A stretch of DNA of 64,000 nucleotides from Bacteroidia bacterium 43-41 (GCA_001898165.1 MKTD01000011.1:62001-126000); one strand, 5' to 3'; shown: positions 28,690 through 37,721, counted from the first letter of the stretch. Program-made: numbers and translations. The notes: generated from the sequence alone by a model not told the origin.

Positions 28690-29478
28690 ATGAGAAATTT
28701 AGTGATTGTTGGATGTGGTTATCTTGCAGATATTGTTGCAGATGCACTATTGAAAGGCTTATTGCCCACCTATAATCTGATAGGTGTCTATTCGAGGACG
28801 GCGGCAAATGCGGAACGTCTTGCCACCAGGATGAAGAAGCAGGGGAGTGGATGTAGGGCTTGTACCTCGCTGGAAGAGTTGCTTGCCTTGAAACCCGATT
28901 TTCTGGTAGAGGCTGCATCCCCGGCAGCAATGAGGGAGCTGGCTCTGCCGACACTTAAAAACGGTACATCTATCGTTACATTATCTATTGGGGCTTTGGC
29001 CGATACCTGTTTTTACGAGGAAGTGAAGAAAACCGCCATAGACCATGGAGCGCGTGTTTATATTGCTTCCGGTGCTACGGGCGGATTTGATGTGCTTAGA
29101 ACAGCCTCCCTTATGGGAAATGCGTCTGCCGGATTCCTGAATGTAAAAGGGGTAAAGGCGCTCAGAAATTCACCTTTTTATACTCCTGAGATGGAGACAA
29201 ATAACAAGGTGATCTTCTCCGGAACGGCCAGTGAAGCGATTGAGACGTTCCCCACAGGTTTGAATGTGGCGGTGGCTGCTTCACTGGCAACTGTTGGGTC
29301 GGAGAACTTACAAGTGACCATGGAGTCGACTCCCGATTTTACGGGCGACAGGCAGCGGGTGGAAATAAAGAACGATCAGGTGCATGCAGTGGTAGATGTC
29401 TTTAGCGCCACGCCCGAAATTGCCGCTTGGTCGGTGGTAAGCACCTTGCAGAATATCGATTCTCCTATTGTATTTTGA
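28690..29478 (+). CDS. Aspartate dehydrogenase-like protein (DUF108 / NadX family)
   Basis: A 262-residue cytoplasmic protein. The N-terminal Rossmann fold opens with LVIVGCGYLADIVADAL (a GxGxxA-type nucleotide loop). The middle has LVEAASPAAM and VTLSIGALAD, and IASGATGGFDVLRTAS is typical of L-aspartate dehydrogenases. The C-terminus carries FPTGLNVAVAASLA and SATPEIAAWSVVSTLQ, matching the conserved end of the family. The known reaction is NAD(P)-dependent oxidation of L-aspartate to iminoaspartate, feeding NAD synthesis, but members without nadA/nadC neighbours may use another amino acid. It overlaps the convergent gene at its 3' end by 14 bp. Confidence 0.75.
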   Translation: MRNLVIVGCGYLADIVADALLKGLLPTYNLIGVYSRTAANAERLATRMKKQGSGCRACTSLEELLALKPDFLVEAASPAAMRELALPTLKNGTSIVTLSIGALADTCFYEEVKKTAIDHGARVYIASGATGGFDVLRTASLMGNASAGFLNVKGVKALRNSPFYTPEMETNNKVIFSGTASEAIETFPTGLNVAVAASLATVGSENLQVTMESTPDFTGDRQRVEIKNDQVHAVVDVFSATPEIAAWSVVSTLQNIDSPIVF

Positions 29479-30361
29479 TACCGGTGTAACCGGAAAGGTT
29501 TTTGAGCACTTTTTCGCTTAGACGGTCGAAAGCCTGGCGGGTACGTCCGGTAGATACCTGCATGCAGCGTACTTTTGAATGATTGAGGAGGTATTCTCCT
29601 CCAAGCGCCTCTACTGTGTCGCAAAAACATAGATTATCGCCTTCAAGCCATTTCAGGAAAGAGGCTTCATCCCATGCGGGGGAGAGCCCGGTATTGAATA
29701 GCATCTTTTTATTACCCAGCTTTTCAAATTGGGCCTCCTGTAACAAGACCGTATTTTTATTGAGGCAACAAAAGACTGCTTCGCTCTCTTCGAGCAGTTC
29801 ATCTAACGGAAGAAAACGGTACCCTTTTGCTCCGGCTTCAGCTTTCTCACTCCTGGCAAAATAAGATATCTCTGCTCCAAAGAAGCTGAGCGCATCGGCA
29901 ATCATGCCTCCCGACTTTCCAAGACCTACGATACCTGCTTTAAGCCCCGTGATTTCCCGGGGCATGCCGTCCCAGGGTTCCTGTCCGAATCCGTGCAAAC
30001 AACGCACTAACTCGCTGATCACATATTCTATGACACCTTCATCGCCATAGTCACGGATACCTGTAACGGTAATTCCTCTGCTGTCGGCATAACGGATGTC
30101 CACGTTGGCGCTTTCGGGAGAGTAGAGGGAGCAGCACATGCCGATGTATTTTACATCAGGACATTGCTCCAACGCTTTTTTCCCAAGGCGGGAAGTATAA
30201 CTTAGTAATACCGCGTCGGCATCACCAATGCGTGCTGCGATCTCCTGATCATCCTTTGGAATATCGGGGTAGAAGATGACCTCTTTTGCAAATACATGCA
30301 GTTTTTTTTCTGCAGAAGGAATCAAACTGATGGGCTCAATGGCGACTAGTTTCCGGAACAT
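29465..30361 (-). CDS. D-isomer 2-hydroxyacid dehydrogenase-like protein, catalytic residues altered
   Basis: A 298-residue protein with the substrate/NAD two-domain layout. The NAD loop is AGIVGLGKSGGMIA (about residues 145-158). I chose the ATG at 30361 (MFRKLVAIEP); an in-frame ATG 60 bp upstream adds an unlikely leader. The usual catalytic Arg (NxxRG) is replaced by NTGLSPAWD, and the usual C-terminal His motif (TPHxxG) reads MQVSTGRTRQA. The Glu region may survive as VEALGG. It may therefore be a non-dehydrogenase family member or use altered chemistry. Its stop overlaps the convergent dehydrogenase gene. Confidence 0.7.
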   Translation of the reverse strand: MFRKLVAIEPISLIPSAEKKLHVFAKEVIFYPDIPKDDQEIAARIGDADAVLLSYTSRLGKKALEQCPDVKYIGMCCSLYSPESANVDIRYADSRGITVTGIRDYGDEGVIEYVISELVRCLHGFGQEPWDGMPREITGLKAGIVGLGKSGGMIADALSFFGAEISYFARSEKAEAGAKGYRFLPLDELLEESEAVFCCLNKNTVLLQEAQFEKLGNKKMLFNTGLSPAWDEASFLKWLEGDNLCFCDTVEALGGEYLLNHSKVRCMQVSTGRTRQAFDRLSEKVLKNLSGYTGIKIQ

Positions 30362-30606
30362 CTGAATTAGAATTTTGAGTGTATGGGTTTGCTGAAATAA
30401 AAGCAAATATAGGCATTTCACACCGGATTACCAAAAACAAAAACTGCTGAAGAGTACTGTAGCGTCAAGGTTGTTTGAACTCTTCTCAAGTATGCTGTTC
30501 CACGGAAACGATAGAATAAGAACGGTAATTTTCAGGTGTTTAACCGGCTTGGAGGCAAAACCTGCAATATAGTAAAACTAACCCAGATGTAATGAAATCC
30601 CTATTG

Positions 30607-30640
30607 TTTGCGTCTAATAATAAATTATTGTGTACTTTTA
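30607..30640 (+). promoter_or_regulatory. Possible promoter for tldD-tldE
   Basis: TTTG at 30607-30610 and TACTTTTA at 30633-30640 (one base off TAnnTTTG), 22-bp spacer. If used, the heptamer tract at 30681-30794 lies in the 5' leader. The rest of the 30362-30825 intergenic stretch shows no gene. Confidence 0.4.
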
Positions 30641-30680
30641 CAACATGTTCAGAACAAAGAACGAAGTTCAGGGTTTAAAG

Positions 30681-30794
30681 TTTTTAGTTTTTAGTTTTTA
30701 GTTCTTTGCTCTTTGCTCTTTGCTCTTTGCTCTTTGCTCTTTGCTCTTTGTTCTTTATTCTTTATTCTTTATTCTTGATTCTTGGTTCTTTATT
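30681..30794. repeat. Heptanucleotide tandem-repeat tract upstream of tldD
   Basis: Three TTTTTAG units (30681-30701) are followed, after two T, by 13 seven-base units from 30704 to 30794: six CTTTGCT, one CTTTGTT, three CTTTATT, then CTTGATT, CTTGGTT and CTTTATT. The tract ends 31 bp before the tldD ATG. The regular gradient from perfect to diverged units suggests growth by slippage. It is a candidate variable-number repeat. Confidence 0.95.
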
Positions 30795-30825
30795 AATACA
30801 TTTATATTTCCGAAAAATCTACTTT

Positions 30826-32346
30826 ATGGACAGACGAAATTTTATCAGAACAGGCAGCCTTGCCCTCGCCGGGGCAGTGGCTACACCCACGTTCGCTTCA
30901 GTTTTAACTGAAGATGAAAAATCCACGCCGGTCTTGTCGGCTATGCAGTATTTCGGCGTAAGTAATGCCGATATTCGTAAAACGCTGACGGTGGCGCTGG
31001 AGAAAGGCGGCGACTATGCCGATTTGTTTTTCGAGCATACGTTTAACAACAGTGTGGGGCTGCAAGACGGTGCAGTAAACCGGAGCAGTTCCAATATTGA
31101 TTTTGGAATGGGCGTACGTGTACTTTCAGGTGACCAGACCGGATATGCGTATATTGAGAATATCTCTCTCGAAGAGATGTTGAAAGCTGCCCGGACGGCT
31201 GCGCGGATTGCCAACAGCAGTGCGAAAACGAAATCGGTTTCGCTGACGGATAAGCAGTTGAAAACCAATTATTACGCTATTTCTACCCCCTGGGAAGGGG
31301 TGCTCCTGAAAGAAAAAACACCCTATCTGCAAAAATTGAACGACAAGATTTTTGCACTCGATAAACGGGTACAAAAAGTATCGGCATCGCTCAACGACAG
31401 CACCTCGCACATATTGTTTTGCAACTCCGAAGGGGTGAGTTATTACGATTATCGTCCGATGGTAACATTGGGTGCGGTTTGTATTATGGAAGAGAACGGG
31501 AAATTTGAGAACAGCTATTCGGCAAGGGCTTACCGGAAAGGATTCGAGTTCCTGTCGGATGACATGATCGATATAATCGCTCGCGAAGCAGTAGAAAACA
31601 CCTCCATCTTGTTCAAAGCCATCAAGCCCAAAGGGGGTGAAATGCCGGTTGTTATGGGATCGGGCGGATCGGGGATTTTGTTGCATGAGGCTATCGGACA
31701 CGCTTTTGAAGCCGATTTTAACCGGAAAAACGTTTCCATTTTCTCCGAGCAGCTCAACAAAAAAATCTGTAATGAACACATCAGTGTGGTGGACGACGGG
31801 ACCATCCCGTTCAATCGCGGATCGGTGAACATAGATGATGAAGGCATATACGGGCAGAAAACATACATTGTGAAAGACGGCATCCTGACCAGTTATTTGC
31901 ACGACCGCATCAGTGCGAAACATTACGGGATCCCTTCCACCGGAAATGGCCGCCGCGAATCGTTCCGGAATATGCCTATCCCGCGCATGCGTGCAACGTA
32001 TATGGAAGCTGGCAATATGAAGGAATCCGATATCATCGCTTCGGTAAAGAACGGCATTTTTGTGAATCAATTCACTAACGGACAAGTACAAATTGGTGCA
32101 GGTGATTTTACGTTCTTTGTAAAGTTGGGCTACCTTATCGAAAATGGAAAATTAACCCAGCCCATCAAGGATATTAATATCATCGGCAATGGACCAAAAG
32201 CATTGGCTGATATTACGATGGTGGCCGACAACGACAAAATTGATAATGGAACGTGGACTTGTGGAAAAGACGGACAATCGTGTCCGGTAACCTGTGGGAT
32301 GCCTTCGGCATTAGTAAGTAAATTAACAGTGGGAGGAGAGTCATGA
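30826..32346 (+). CDS. tldD: TldD-family metalloprotease with Tat-like signal
   Basis: A 506-residue protein with the zinc motif HEAIGH (His287, Glu288, His292) and the C-terminal CGKDGQSCPV segment whose Cys is the third ligand in TldD. I chose the ATG at 30826; the frame stays open upstream only because of the heptamer repeat. The N-terminus, DRRNFIRTGSLALAGAVA, resembles a twin-arginine export signal, which is unusual for TldD. The gene overlaps tldE by 4 bp (ATGA). In E. coli TldD and TldE form a heterodimeric protease acting on unfolded peptides such as microcin B17 precursor and CcdA. Confidence 0.93.
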   Translation: MDRRNFIRTGSLALAGAVATPTFASVLTEDEKSTPVLSAMQYFGVSNADIRKTLTVALEKGGDYADLFFEHTFNNSVGLQDGAVNRSSSNIDFGMGVRVLSGDQTGYAYIENISLEEMLKAARTAARIANSSAKTKSVSLTDKQLKTNYYAISTPWEGVLLKEKTPYLQKLNDKIFALDKRVQKVSASLNDSTSHILFCNSEGVSYYDYRPMVTLGAVCIMEENGKFENSYSARAYRKGFEFLSDDMIDIIAREAVENTSILFKAIKPKGGEMPVVMGSGGSGILLHEAIGHAFEADFNRKNVSIFSEQLNKKICNEHISVVDDGTIPFNRGSVNIDDEGIYGQKTYIVKDGILTSYLHDRISAKHYGIPSTGNGRRESFRNMPIPRMRATYMEAGNMKESDIIASVKNGIFVNQFTNGQVQIGAGDFTFFVKLGYLIENGKLTQPIKDINIIGNGPKALADITMVADNDKIDNGTWTCGKDGQSCPVTCGMPSALVSKLTVGGES

Positions 32347-33662
32347 TATCAAATGAAAATAAAAAATTGGCACAATGGGCAATGGACTATGCCCTGAAGA
32401 ACGGTTGCCAGGCAGCAAAAGTAACACTATACGCGGGTTCGAACACATCCTTTGACCTTCGTGATGCCAAGATGGACAAACTGCAACAAGCATCGGAAAG
32501 CAGAATGAGTTTGTTCCTTTACGTTGACGGACGTTACGGAACATATTCCTCCAACCGGTTAGATAAAAAAGAGCTGGAGGCATTTATCAAAAACGGAATA
32601 GATTCCACACGATACCTCGCTAAAGACGAAGCGCGCGTACTTCCTGATGCTTCGCGTTACTACAAAGGCGGCAAACCCGGCCTGCAACTGTTGGATCCGC
32701 AATTCAACGCTGTAAATCCGGACGATAAGGTTGCCTTGGCAAAGGCTATTGCCGAAGAGGCGATGGGCAAGGACCCGCGAATAATTTCGGTGGAGTCATC
32801 GTATGGCGATGGAGATAGCTTTAGTTATCAGATAACCAGCAACGGATTTGAGGGTGAGACTCAAAATTCGTGGTATTCGCTTTCGGCAAGTGTTGCCGTA
32901 AAAGGTGAGGGCGAAGCCCGCCCGTCGTCTTATTGGTACGAATCGTCGCTTTATCTCGATAAGCTGATAAAGGAAGGAGTAGGACAAAAGGCATTAAAAC
33001 GCACGCTGCAGAAAATCGGGCAGAAAAAAACGAAGTCGGGCAAATATACCATGGTTGTTGATCCGATGAATTCGGGACAACTGCTCCGTCCGATGCTGAG
33101 CGCCATTTTTGGCTCTGCCCTGCAACAGAAAAACTCATTCCTGTTGGACAAGCTTGGGCAGAAAGTGGGTAGTGATAAGTTTACACTTTTGGATGAGCCG
33201 CATCTTGTTGGTGCGTCGGGAGCACGGTATTTCGATAACGAAGGCGTAGCGACAGAGCGCCTCAGTGTTTTTGATAAAGGCGTGCTTAAAACATATTACA
33301 TTGATACGTACAATGCCAAAAAAATGGATGTGAAGCCAACAATCGCCAACCCATCCGTTTTGGTCATGCAAACTGGCAATAAAGATCTGAACGGTTTGGT
33401 TGCCGATGTAAATCATGGCATTCTTGTTACCGGCTTCAACGGAGGAAACAGCAACAGTTCAACAGGAGATTTTTCGTACGGGATTGAGGGTTTCCTTATC
33501 GAAAACGGTAAACTCACCATGCCCCTTTCCGAAATGAATATCACCGGAAATGCAATTACGTTGTGGAGCTCACTCGCCGAAACCGGAAATGATCCGCGAT
33601 TAGATTCTTCGTGGCGTATTCCGTCGCTTGTTTTCGAAGGCGTTGATTTTAGCGGACTGTAA
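32343..33662 (+). CDS. TldE/PmbA-family protein, partner of TldD
   Basis: A 439-residue protein of the TldD/PmbA family lacking the HExxxH motif, as expected for the non-catalytic TldE/PmbA partner. Family landmarks are YTMVVDPMNSGQLLRPM (about 235-251), the LDEPHLVGASGARYFDNEG segment and the C-terminal GDFSYGIEGFLIENGKLTMP. No signal peptide is visible, unlike its partner. Translational coupling through the ATGA overlap with tldD supports a complex. Confidence 0.9.
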   Translation: MISNENKKLAQWAMDYALKNGCQAAKVTLYAGSNTSFDLRDAKMDKLQQASESRMSLFLYVDGRYGTYSSNRLDKKELEAFIKNGIDSTRYLAKDEARVLPDASRYYKGGKPGLQLLDPQFNAVNPDDKVALAKAIAEEAMGKDPRIISVESSYGDGDSFSYQITSNGFEGETQNSWYSLSASVAVKGEGEARPSSYWYESSLYLDKLIKEGVGQKALKRTLQKIGQKKTKSGKYTMVVDPMNSGQLLRPMLSAIFGSALQQKNSFLLDKLGQKVGSDKFTLLDEPHLVGASGARYFDNEGVATERLSVFDKGVLKTYYIDTYNAKKMDVKPTIANPSVLVMQTGNKDLNGLVADVNHGILVTGFNGGNSNSSTGDFSYGIEGFLIENGKLTMPLSEMNITGNAITLWSSLAETGNDPRLDSSWRIPSLVFEGVDFSGL

Positions 33663-33684
33663 TATAATATCCATCCGATCTGTT

Positions 33685-33720
33685 TGTAGAGGCGGTGCCC
33701 GCACCGTCTCTACATTTTTT
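33685..33720 (+). terminator. Intrinsic terminator after tldD-tldE
   Basis: A 14-bp stem from TGTAGAG-G-CGGTGC (33685-33698) pairing with GCACCG-T-CTCTACA (33701-33714), with one G-T wobble pair, followed by six T (33715-33720). Confidence 0.85.
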
Positions 33721-33744
33721 AATACCATTTCTGGCCACATATTC

Positions 33745-33928
33745 AGAAACTGTTTTGAATTTTTTTATACACTGTTTTTTAGTCATTTTTTGATGGATTT
33801 GGACTTTTGTTTCGCATCGTATAGCGGGCTATACGGAAGAAAGGAAAGTTAAAAGACGCGAAAAAGAACATAAAACAGCATAAAAGAGAGAAGTACAACT
33901 ATAATTCGTAAAATTCAAAACAATTTCT
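33745..33928 (+). mobile_element. 184-bp palindromic MITE-like element, copy 1
   Basis: It starts with AGAAACTGTTTTGAATTTT (33745-33763) and ends with its inverted copy (33910-33928, one mismatch). Inside, further inverted segments (TTTATAC..CTGTTTT against AAAACAG.ATAAAA, and CGTATAGC/GCTATACG at the centre) make most of the element self-complementary. A second copy of identical length lies at 53892-54075; I count about 14 differences by eye. There is no open frame and no obvious target duplication. It lies between the tldE terminator and the PBP gene; the rest of the 333-bp intergenic stretch has no gene. Confidence 0.85.
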
Positions 33929-33941
33929 CAACTGTTTTGTG

Positions 33942-33949
33942 TAATTTTG
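33942..33949 (+). promoter_or_regulatory. Possible -7 box for the PBP1A gene
   Basis: TAATTTTG matches TAnnTTTG and lies 47 bp before the ATG, just outside copy 1 of the palindromic element. No matching -33 TTTG is seen at the right distance. Confidence 0.35.
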
Positions 33950-33995
33950 TGGCAAAATCTGTCAAAATCAAAAACTAATCGGTTTCAAATTAACT

Positions 33996-36386
33996 ATGGG
34001 GAAAAAATCGAAGTCGAATAAAAAAACAAATAAAAAAATACCGCCCAAAAACGATATTGTCAAATGGTTATGGCGATTGTTCTTTATTTTTATTGCCGTA
34101 AGCGTTGTGGTATTCTTACTGATGTCGTCGGGATTGATTGGGTATCTGCCGCGTATCGATGAGATGGAAAATCCGATTGACAAATACGCATCGCAAGTTA
34201 TCTCGTCGGACGATCAACTGTTGTTTACCTATTCGCAAAGCGACGAAAACCGTATTTTGGTGGACTACAGCGAATTGTCGCCACACCTTATTGATGCACT
34301 TGTTGCTACTGAAGACCGGCGGTACTATACCCATTCTGGAATTGATTTTATCGGTTTGGGAAGGGCTGTTTTTAAAACACTTTTGCTTCAGAATGAAAGT
34401 AGTGGGGGGGGGAGTACCATCACCCAGCAGCTGGCGAAGTTGCTCTATTCTCCAAAAGCCAACAATAAACTTCAACGTATATTTCAGAAACCCATCGAGT
34501 GGGTGATCGCTACAAAGCTGGAGCGTTTTTACACCAAAGATGAGATCATCAACCTTTACCTCAATAAATACGATTTCAACTACAATGCGATAGGAATTGA
34601 ATTGGCAGCACATACTTATTTTAAAAAACGTCCCATCGATTTGAATATACAAGAATCGGCCATGCTGGTGGGAATGCTGAAGAATTCATCGCTTTATAAT
34701 CCCGTCAGAAGGGAAGAAGTGACAAAAGACCGTCGCGACGTAGTACTTGACCAGATGAGAAAATCCGGATACCTGACATCGCAGGAGGCCGATTCACTGA
34801 AGAAGCTTCCTATCGAATTGGATTTTAATCGTGCCGACCACATTTCTATTCCCGCACCTTATTACCGCCAGCATTTGGCTAAAGTGATGATGGCGGTGAG
34901 ACCCGAAAGGAAAAACTATGCATCTTGGCAAGGACAGCAGTTTACTGAAGATTCTCTTTCGTGGGAGAATGATCCGTTATACGGTTGGTGCAATAAAAAT
35001 AAAAAACCCGATGGCTCAAATTACAACATTTATACAGATGGGTTGAAGATTTACTCAACTATTGACTCCCGAATGCAGAAATATGCCGAACAGGCTGTTC
35101 AGGAACATTTGGGGCAAACCCTGCAACCTCAGTTTACAGCCGAAAAACAAGGTAAAAAATATGCTCCGTACTCCAACAGTGTAGCTAACGATGCCGAAAA
35201 GCTTATGCAGACAGCCATGAGGCAGACCGACCGATATCGAATTTTAAAGAAACAGAACTGGAGTGATGAAAAAATCCTGAGCAATTTTAAAGATACTCCG
35301 GTGGAGATGAAGGTTTTCTCCTGGAAAGGCGATATAGACACCGTTATGACACCGTGGGATTCTATCCGATACCATAAGGGCTTTTTAAGAGCCGGATTTA
35401 TGGCGATGAACCCGGTTACGGGGCACGTGAAAGCATACGTGGGAGGCCCCAATTTCGCGCATTTCAAATACGATATGGTCAGTAGCGGAAAACGGCAGAT
35501 CGGCTCAACCATTAAGCCGTATCTCTACACGTTGGCCATGGAAGAAGGGCTGAGCCCCTGCGACGGAATGATCCACGGGCCGATTACCCTCATTACCGAG
35601 ACGGGGCAACCTTGGACGCCGCGCAATACCAGAGGGGCAATCGGGAGTTTTGTGACCATAAAATGGGGGTTGCAAAACTCAGATAACTGGGTAACCGCTT
35701 ATCTGATGAGCTTGTTTTCTCCCTACGCGTTTGCCCGGATGCTGAAATCTTTTGGGTTGAAAACCCCGGCCGATCCGGTTGTTTCGTTGGCGTTAGGGCC
35801 AAACGATGCCTCGGTTTATGAAATGGCCGGCGCTTACACGGCATTTGTTAATCGAGGAATTCGCGTGGAACCGCTACTGGTTACCCGGATCGAGGATTCT
35901 TACGGGAACGTGGTGGCCAACTTTGTTCCCAGGATGCAGGAAATTTTCAGTGAAACCACTTCCTACAAAATGCTTGATATGCTCAAAGCCGTGGTGGATG
36001 GAGGCACCGGAAGCCGGTTACGCCGTTTATACAACCTGAAAGGTGAGATGGGCGCCAAAACCGGTACAACCAACAATAATTCCGATGCGTGGTTTATGTC
36101 GTTTACGCCCGAGATTGTAGCTTCGGCCTGGGTGGGCGGTGAGGAACCTTCCATTCACTTCGACCGTATGGCTTACGGACAGGGAGCTGCTGCTGCGCTG
36201 CCCATCCACGGGTTATTCTACCAACGGATGTATGCTGATCCTGAACTGAAATATACGGATGACGGCAAATTCGATATCCCCGCGGATTTCCAGCCCTGCT
36301 ACGATACACAGCGCTATTCATCCGATTTCTACCTCAAAGAAGATCCGATAGAGAAGAGTGAAGGAATTGACGATCTGTTTAATTGA
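33996..36386 (+). CDS. mrcA: Penicillin-binding protein 1A, bifunctional transglycosylase/transpeptidase
   Basis: A 796-residue class A PBP. A Lys-rich cytoplasmic start is followed by a membrane span (about 27-48). The GT51 domain has ATEDRRYYTHSG (Glu106) and GGGSTITQQLAKL; the transpeptidase domain has the SxxK motif STIK (Ser504, Lys507), SDN and KTG (Lys688). It polymerises and cross-links peptidoglycan in the periplasm. It is monocistronic by position: a palindromic element and an intrinsic terminator lie upstream, and a convergent TPR gene begins 12 bp after its stop. Confidence 0.95.
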   Translation: MGKKSKSNKKTNKKIPPKNDIVKWLWRLFFIFIAVSVVVFLLMSSGLIGYLPRIDEMENPIDKYASQVISSDDQLLFTYSQSDENRILVDYSELSPHLIDALVATEDRRYYTHSGIDFIGLGRAVFKTLLLQNESSGGGSTITQQLAKLLYSPKANNKLQRIFQKPIEWVIATKLERFYTKDEIINLYLNKYDFNYNAIGIELAAHTYFKKRPIDLNIQESAMLVGMLKNSSLYNPVRREEVTKDRRDVVLDQMRKSGYLTSQEADSLKKLPIELDFNRADHISIPAPYYRQHLAKVMMAVRPERKNYASWQGQQFTEDSLSWENDPLYGWCNKNKKPDGSNYNIYTDGLKIYSTIDSRMQKYAEQAVQEHLGQTLQPQFTAEKQGKKYAPYSNSVANDAEKLMQTAMRQTDRYRILKKQNWSDEKILSNFKDTPVEMKVFSWKGDIDTVMTPWDSIRYHKGFLRAGFMAMNPVTGHVKAYVGGPNFAHFKYDMVSSGKRQIGSTIKPYLYTLAMEEGLSPCDGMIHGPITLITETGQPWTPRNTRGAIGSFVTIKWGLQNSDNWVTAYLMSLFSPYAFARMLKSFGLKTPADPVVSLALGPNDASVYEMAGAYTAFVNRGIRVEPLLVTRIEDSYGNVVANFVPRMQEIFSETTSYKMLDMLKAVVDGGTGSRLRRLYNLKGEMGAKTGTTNNNSDAWFMSFTPEIVASAWVGGEEPSIHFDRMAYGQGAAAALPIHGLFYQRMYADPELKYTDDGKFDIPADFQPCYDTQRYSSDFYLKEDPIEKSEGIDDLFN

Positions 36387-36398
36387 GGTTGGTTGTCT

Positions 36399-37712
36399 TT
36401 ATTGCTTCTTCCCCGATTGCATAAACAGCTTTTCCTGTAATTCTTTTATACGTCTGAAACTGAGTATGTAATAAAAATTTCTTGGGTCCATTTTTTCACC
36501 TTCTGCAAGGGTATCACTGTTGAGATTGAGTCCTTGAGGGGCGGTTTTCAAATATCTTTCGTAAGTGGCGATGGCTTTTTTGTAATCTTCCATCGTATCG
36601 TAAACATGGGCAACGTTGTACAAAAGCCGGTGCTGATCCGGTTGACGTTTATATGCGGACAGGTAATATTCTATGGCTTTCGGACTGTTCGTTTGCCGGT
36701 AAGTTTCGGCCATGGAAATATCGAAATCGAATAACTTTTCCGACATTTCATCTATTACGTCCATGCCTTGTTGCAACACTTCCACTGCTTTTTTCTGATT
36801 TTTCGTTTGCCCGAGCGCTGTTCCGTAATAGTAATACAGATTCACATTCTTGCGGTTACGTTCACGTTCGTAAGCCATATCGAGGCACTTCACGGCTTCA
36901 TAAAACCATTTTTTAGCGTAATTGCTCATCCCTAGGAAATAGGTGGTGGTGTATGAACTGTCGCCTAATTCCACGTTTGCTTTTAACCGGTCGATGGCTT
37001 TGTCGAAATTTCCACTCGAGTAATTTGCCATTCCGTTAAGTTGCCCGATGATGGTTTGATTCGGGTTAATTTCGTTCAGGTACTTTTCGGTCATAAACAC
37101 TACCGTGTCGTAACCATCTTCTTGCATGGCGTAAAAATATTCGCATATCCGGCTGAGCGAAATATAATCGGATGGATTTTTTTCTATCGCTTTTGTGTAA
37201 AAATAGTTTGCCCAGATGGGATCGTTTAGGTTTTGATAGGCATCGCCTGTCATTCGAAGAAGCAGTGGTACCGAATCGGTTTGAAAAACCGTTTGTGAAC
37301 TTTCGATGGTCTCTTTCCAGTTGCTGTTACGGTAATAGGCCATCGCTTTTTTGGTTTGGAAAAACAGGTTCGCGGGCGATAAACTATCGGCTTTAATCCA
37401 GTATTGCAACGATTGTTCCGTGTTTCCGGCCTGAGATGCACATTCGGCAGTAGAAATTATAAGATCAATATCGGTGGGATTAGCATGTAACAATTTTTCG
37501 TAAACGGCAAGAGCATCGGCAAAGTCATAGAGTTTTTCGTGGCACGATGCTTTGAGCAACAAGTTTTCGATAGTCGTAGGTTGATTGTCAAGCCACTCTA
37601 TGGCTTCCAGGTAACGGTATTGCTTCATTAAATCCTGCGCTGTCAACTCTTGTGCCGATGCGAAAATCGATGTTATTATCAGAACAACTGAAATTATAAA
37701 CCTGGTTTTCAT
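36399..37712 (-). CDS. Exported tetratricopeptide-repeat protein
   Basis: A 437-residue protein with a cleavable signal peptide (about 1-20, ending ASA) and a succession of TPR helices through most of its length (for example LLLKASCHEKLYDFADALAVYEKLL, and HRLLYNVAHVYDTMEDYKKAIATYERYL near 370). It is probably a periplasmic scaffold for protein-protein contact. No enzyme signature is seen. It is convergent with the PBP1A gene, and its upstream region carries one of two 29-bp direct repeats bordering the toxin-antitoxin pair. Confidence 0.85.
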   Translation of the reverse strand: MKTRFIISVVLIITSIFASAQELTAQDLMKQYRYLEAIEWLDNQPTTIENLLLKASCHEKLYDFADALAVYEKLLHANPTDIDLIISTAECASQAGNTEQSLQYWIKADSLSPANLFFQTKKAMAYYRNSNWKETIESSQTVFQTDSVPLLLRMTGDAYQNLNDPIWANYFYTKAIEKNPSDYISLSRICEYFYAMQEDGYDTVVFMTEKYLNEINPNQTIIGQLNGMANYSSGNFDKAIDRLKANVELGDSSYTTTYFLGMSNYAKKWFYEAVKCLDMAYERERNRKNVNLYYYYGTALGQTKNQKKAVEVLQQGMDVIDEMSEKLFDFDISMAETYRQTNSPKAIEYYLSAYKRQPDQHRLLYNVAHVYDTMEDYKKAIATYERYLKTAPQGLNLNSDTLAEGEKMDPRNFYYILSFRRIKELQEKLFMQSGKKQ

Positions 37713-37721
37713 AAGTGATGG

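Noticed and set aside
30706-30825. N-terminal extension of TldD from a TTG inside the heptamer tract
   Set aside because: As a normal start it has no support; the ATG at 30826 gives a proper Tat-like leader. It is kept only as a speculative possibility under the repeat finding.
31126-32091. Long open frame (321 codons) on the minus strand opposite tldD
   Set aside because: It is antisense to a gene with the full TldD motif set, has no family features and is a codon-composition shadow.
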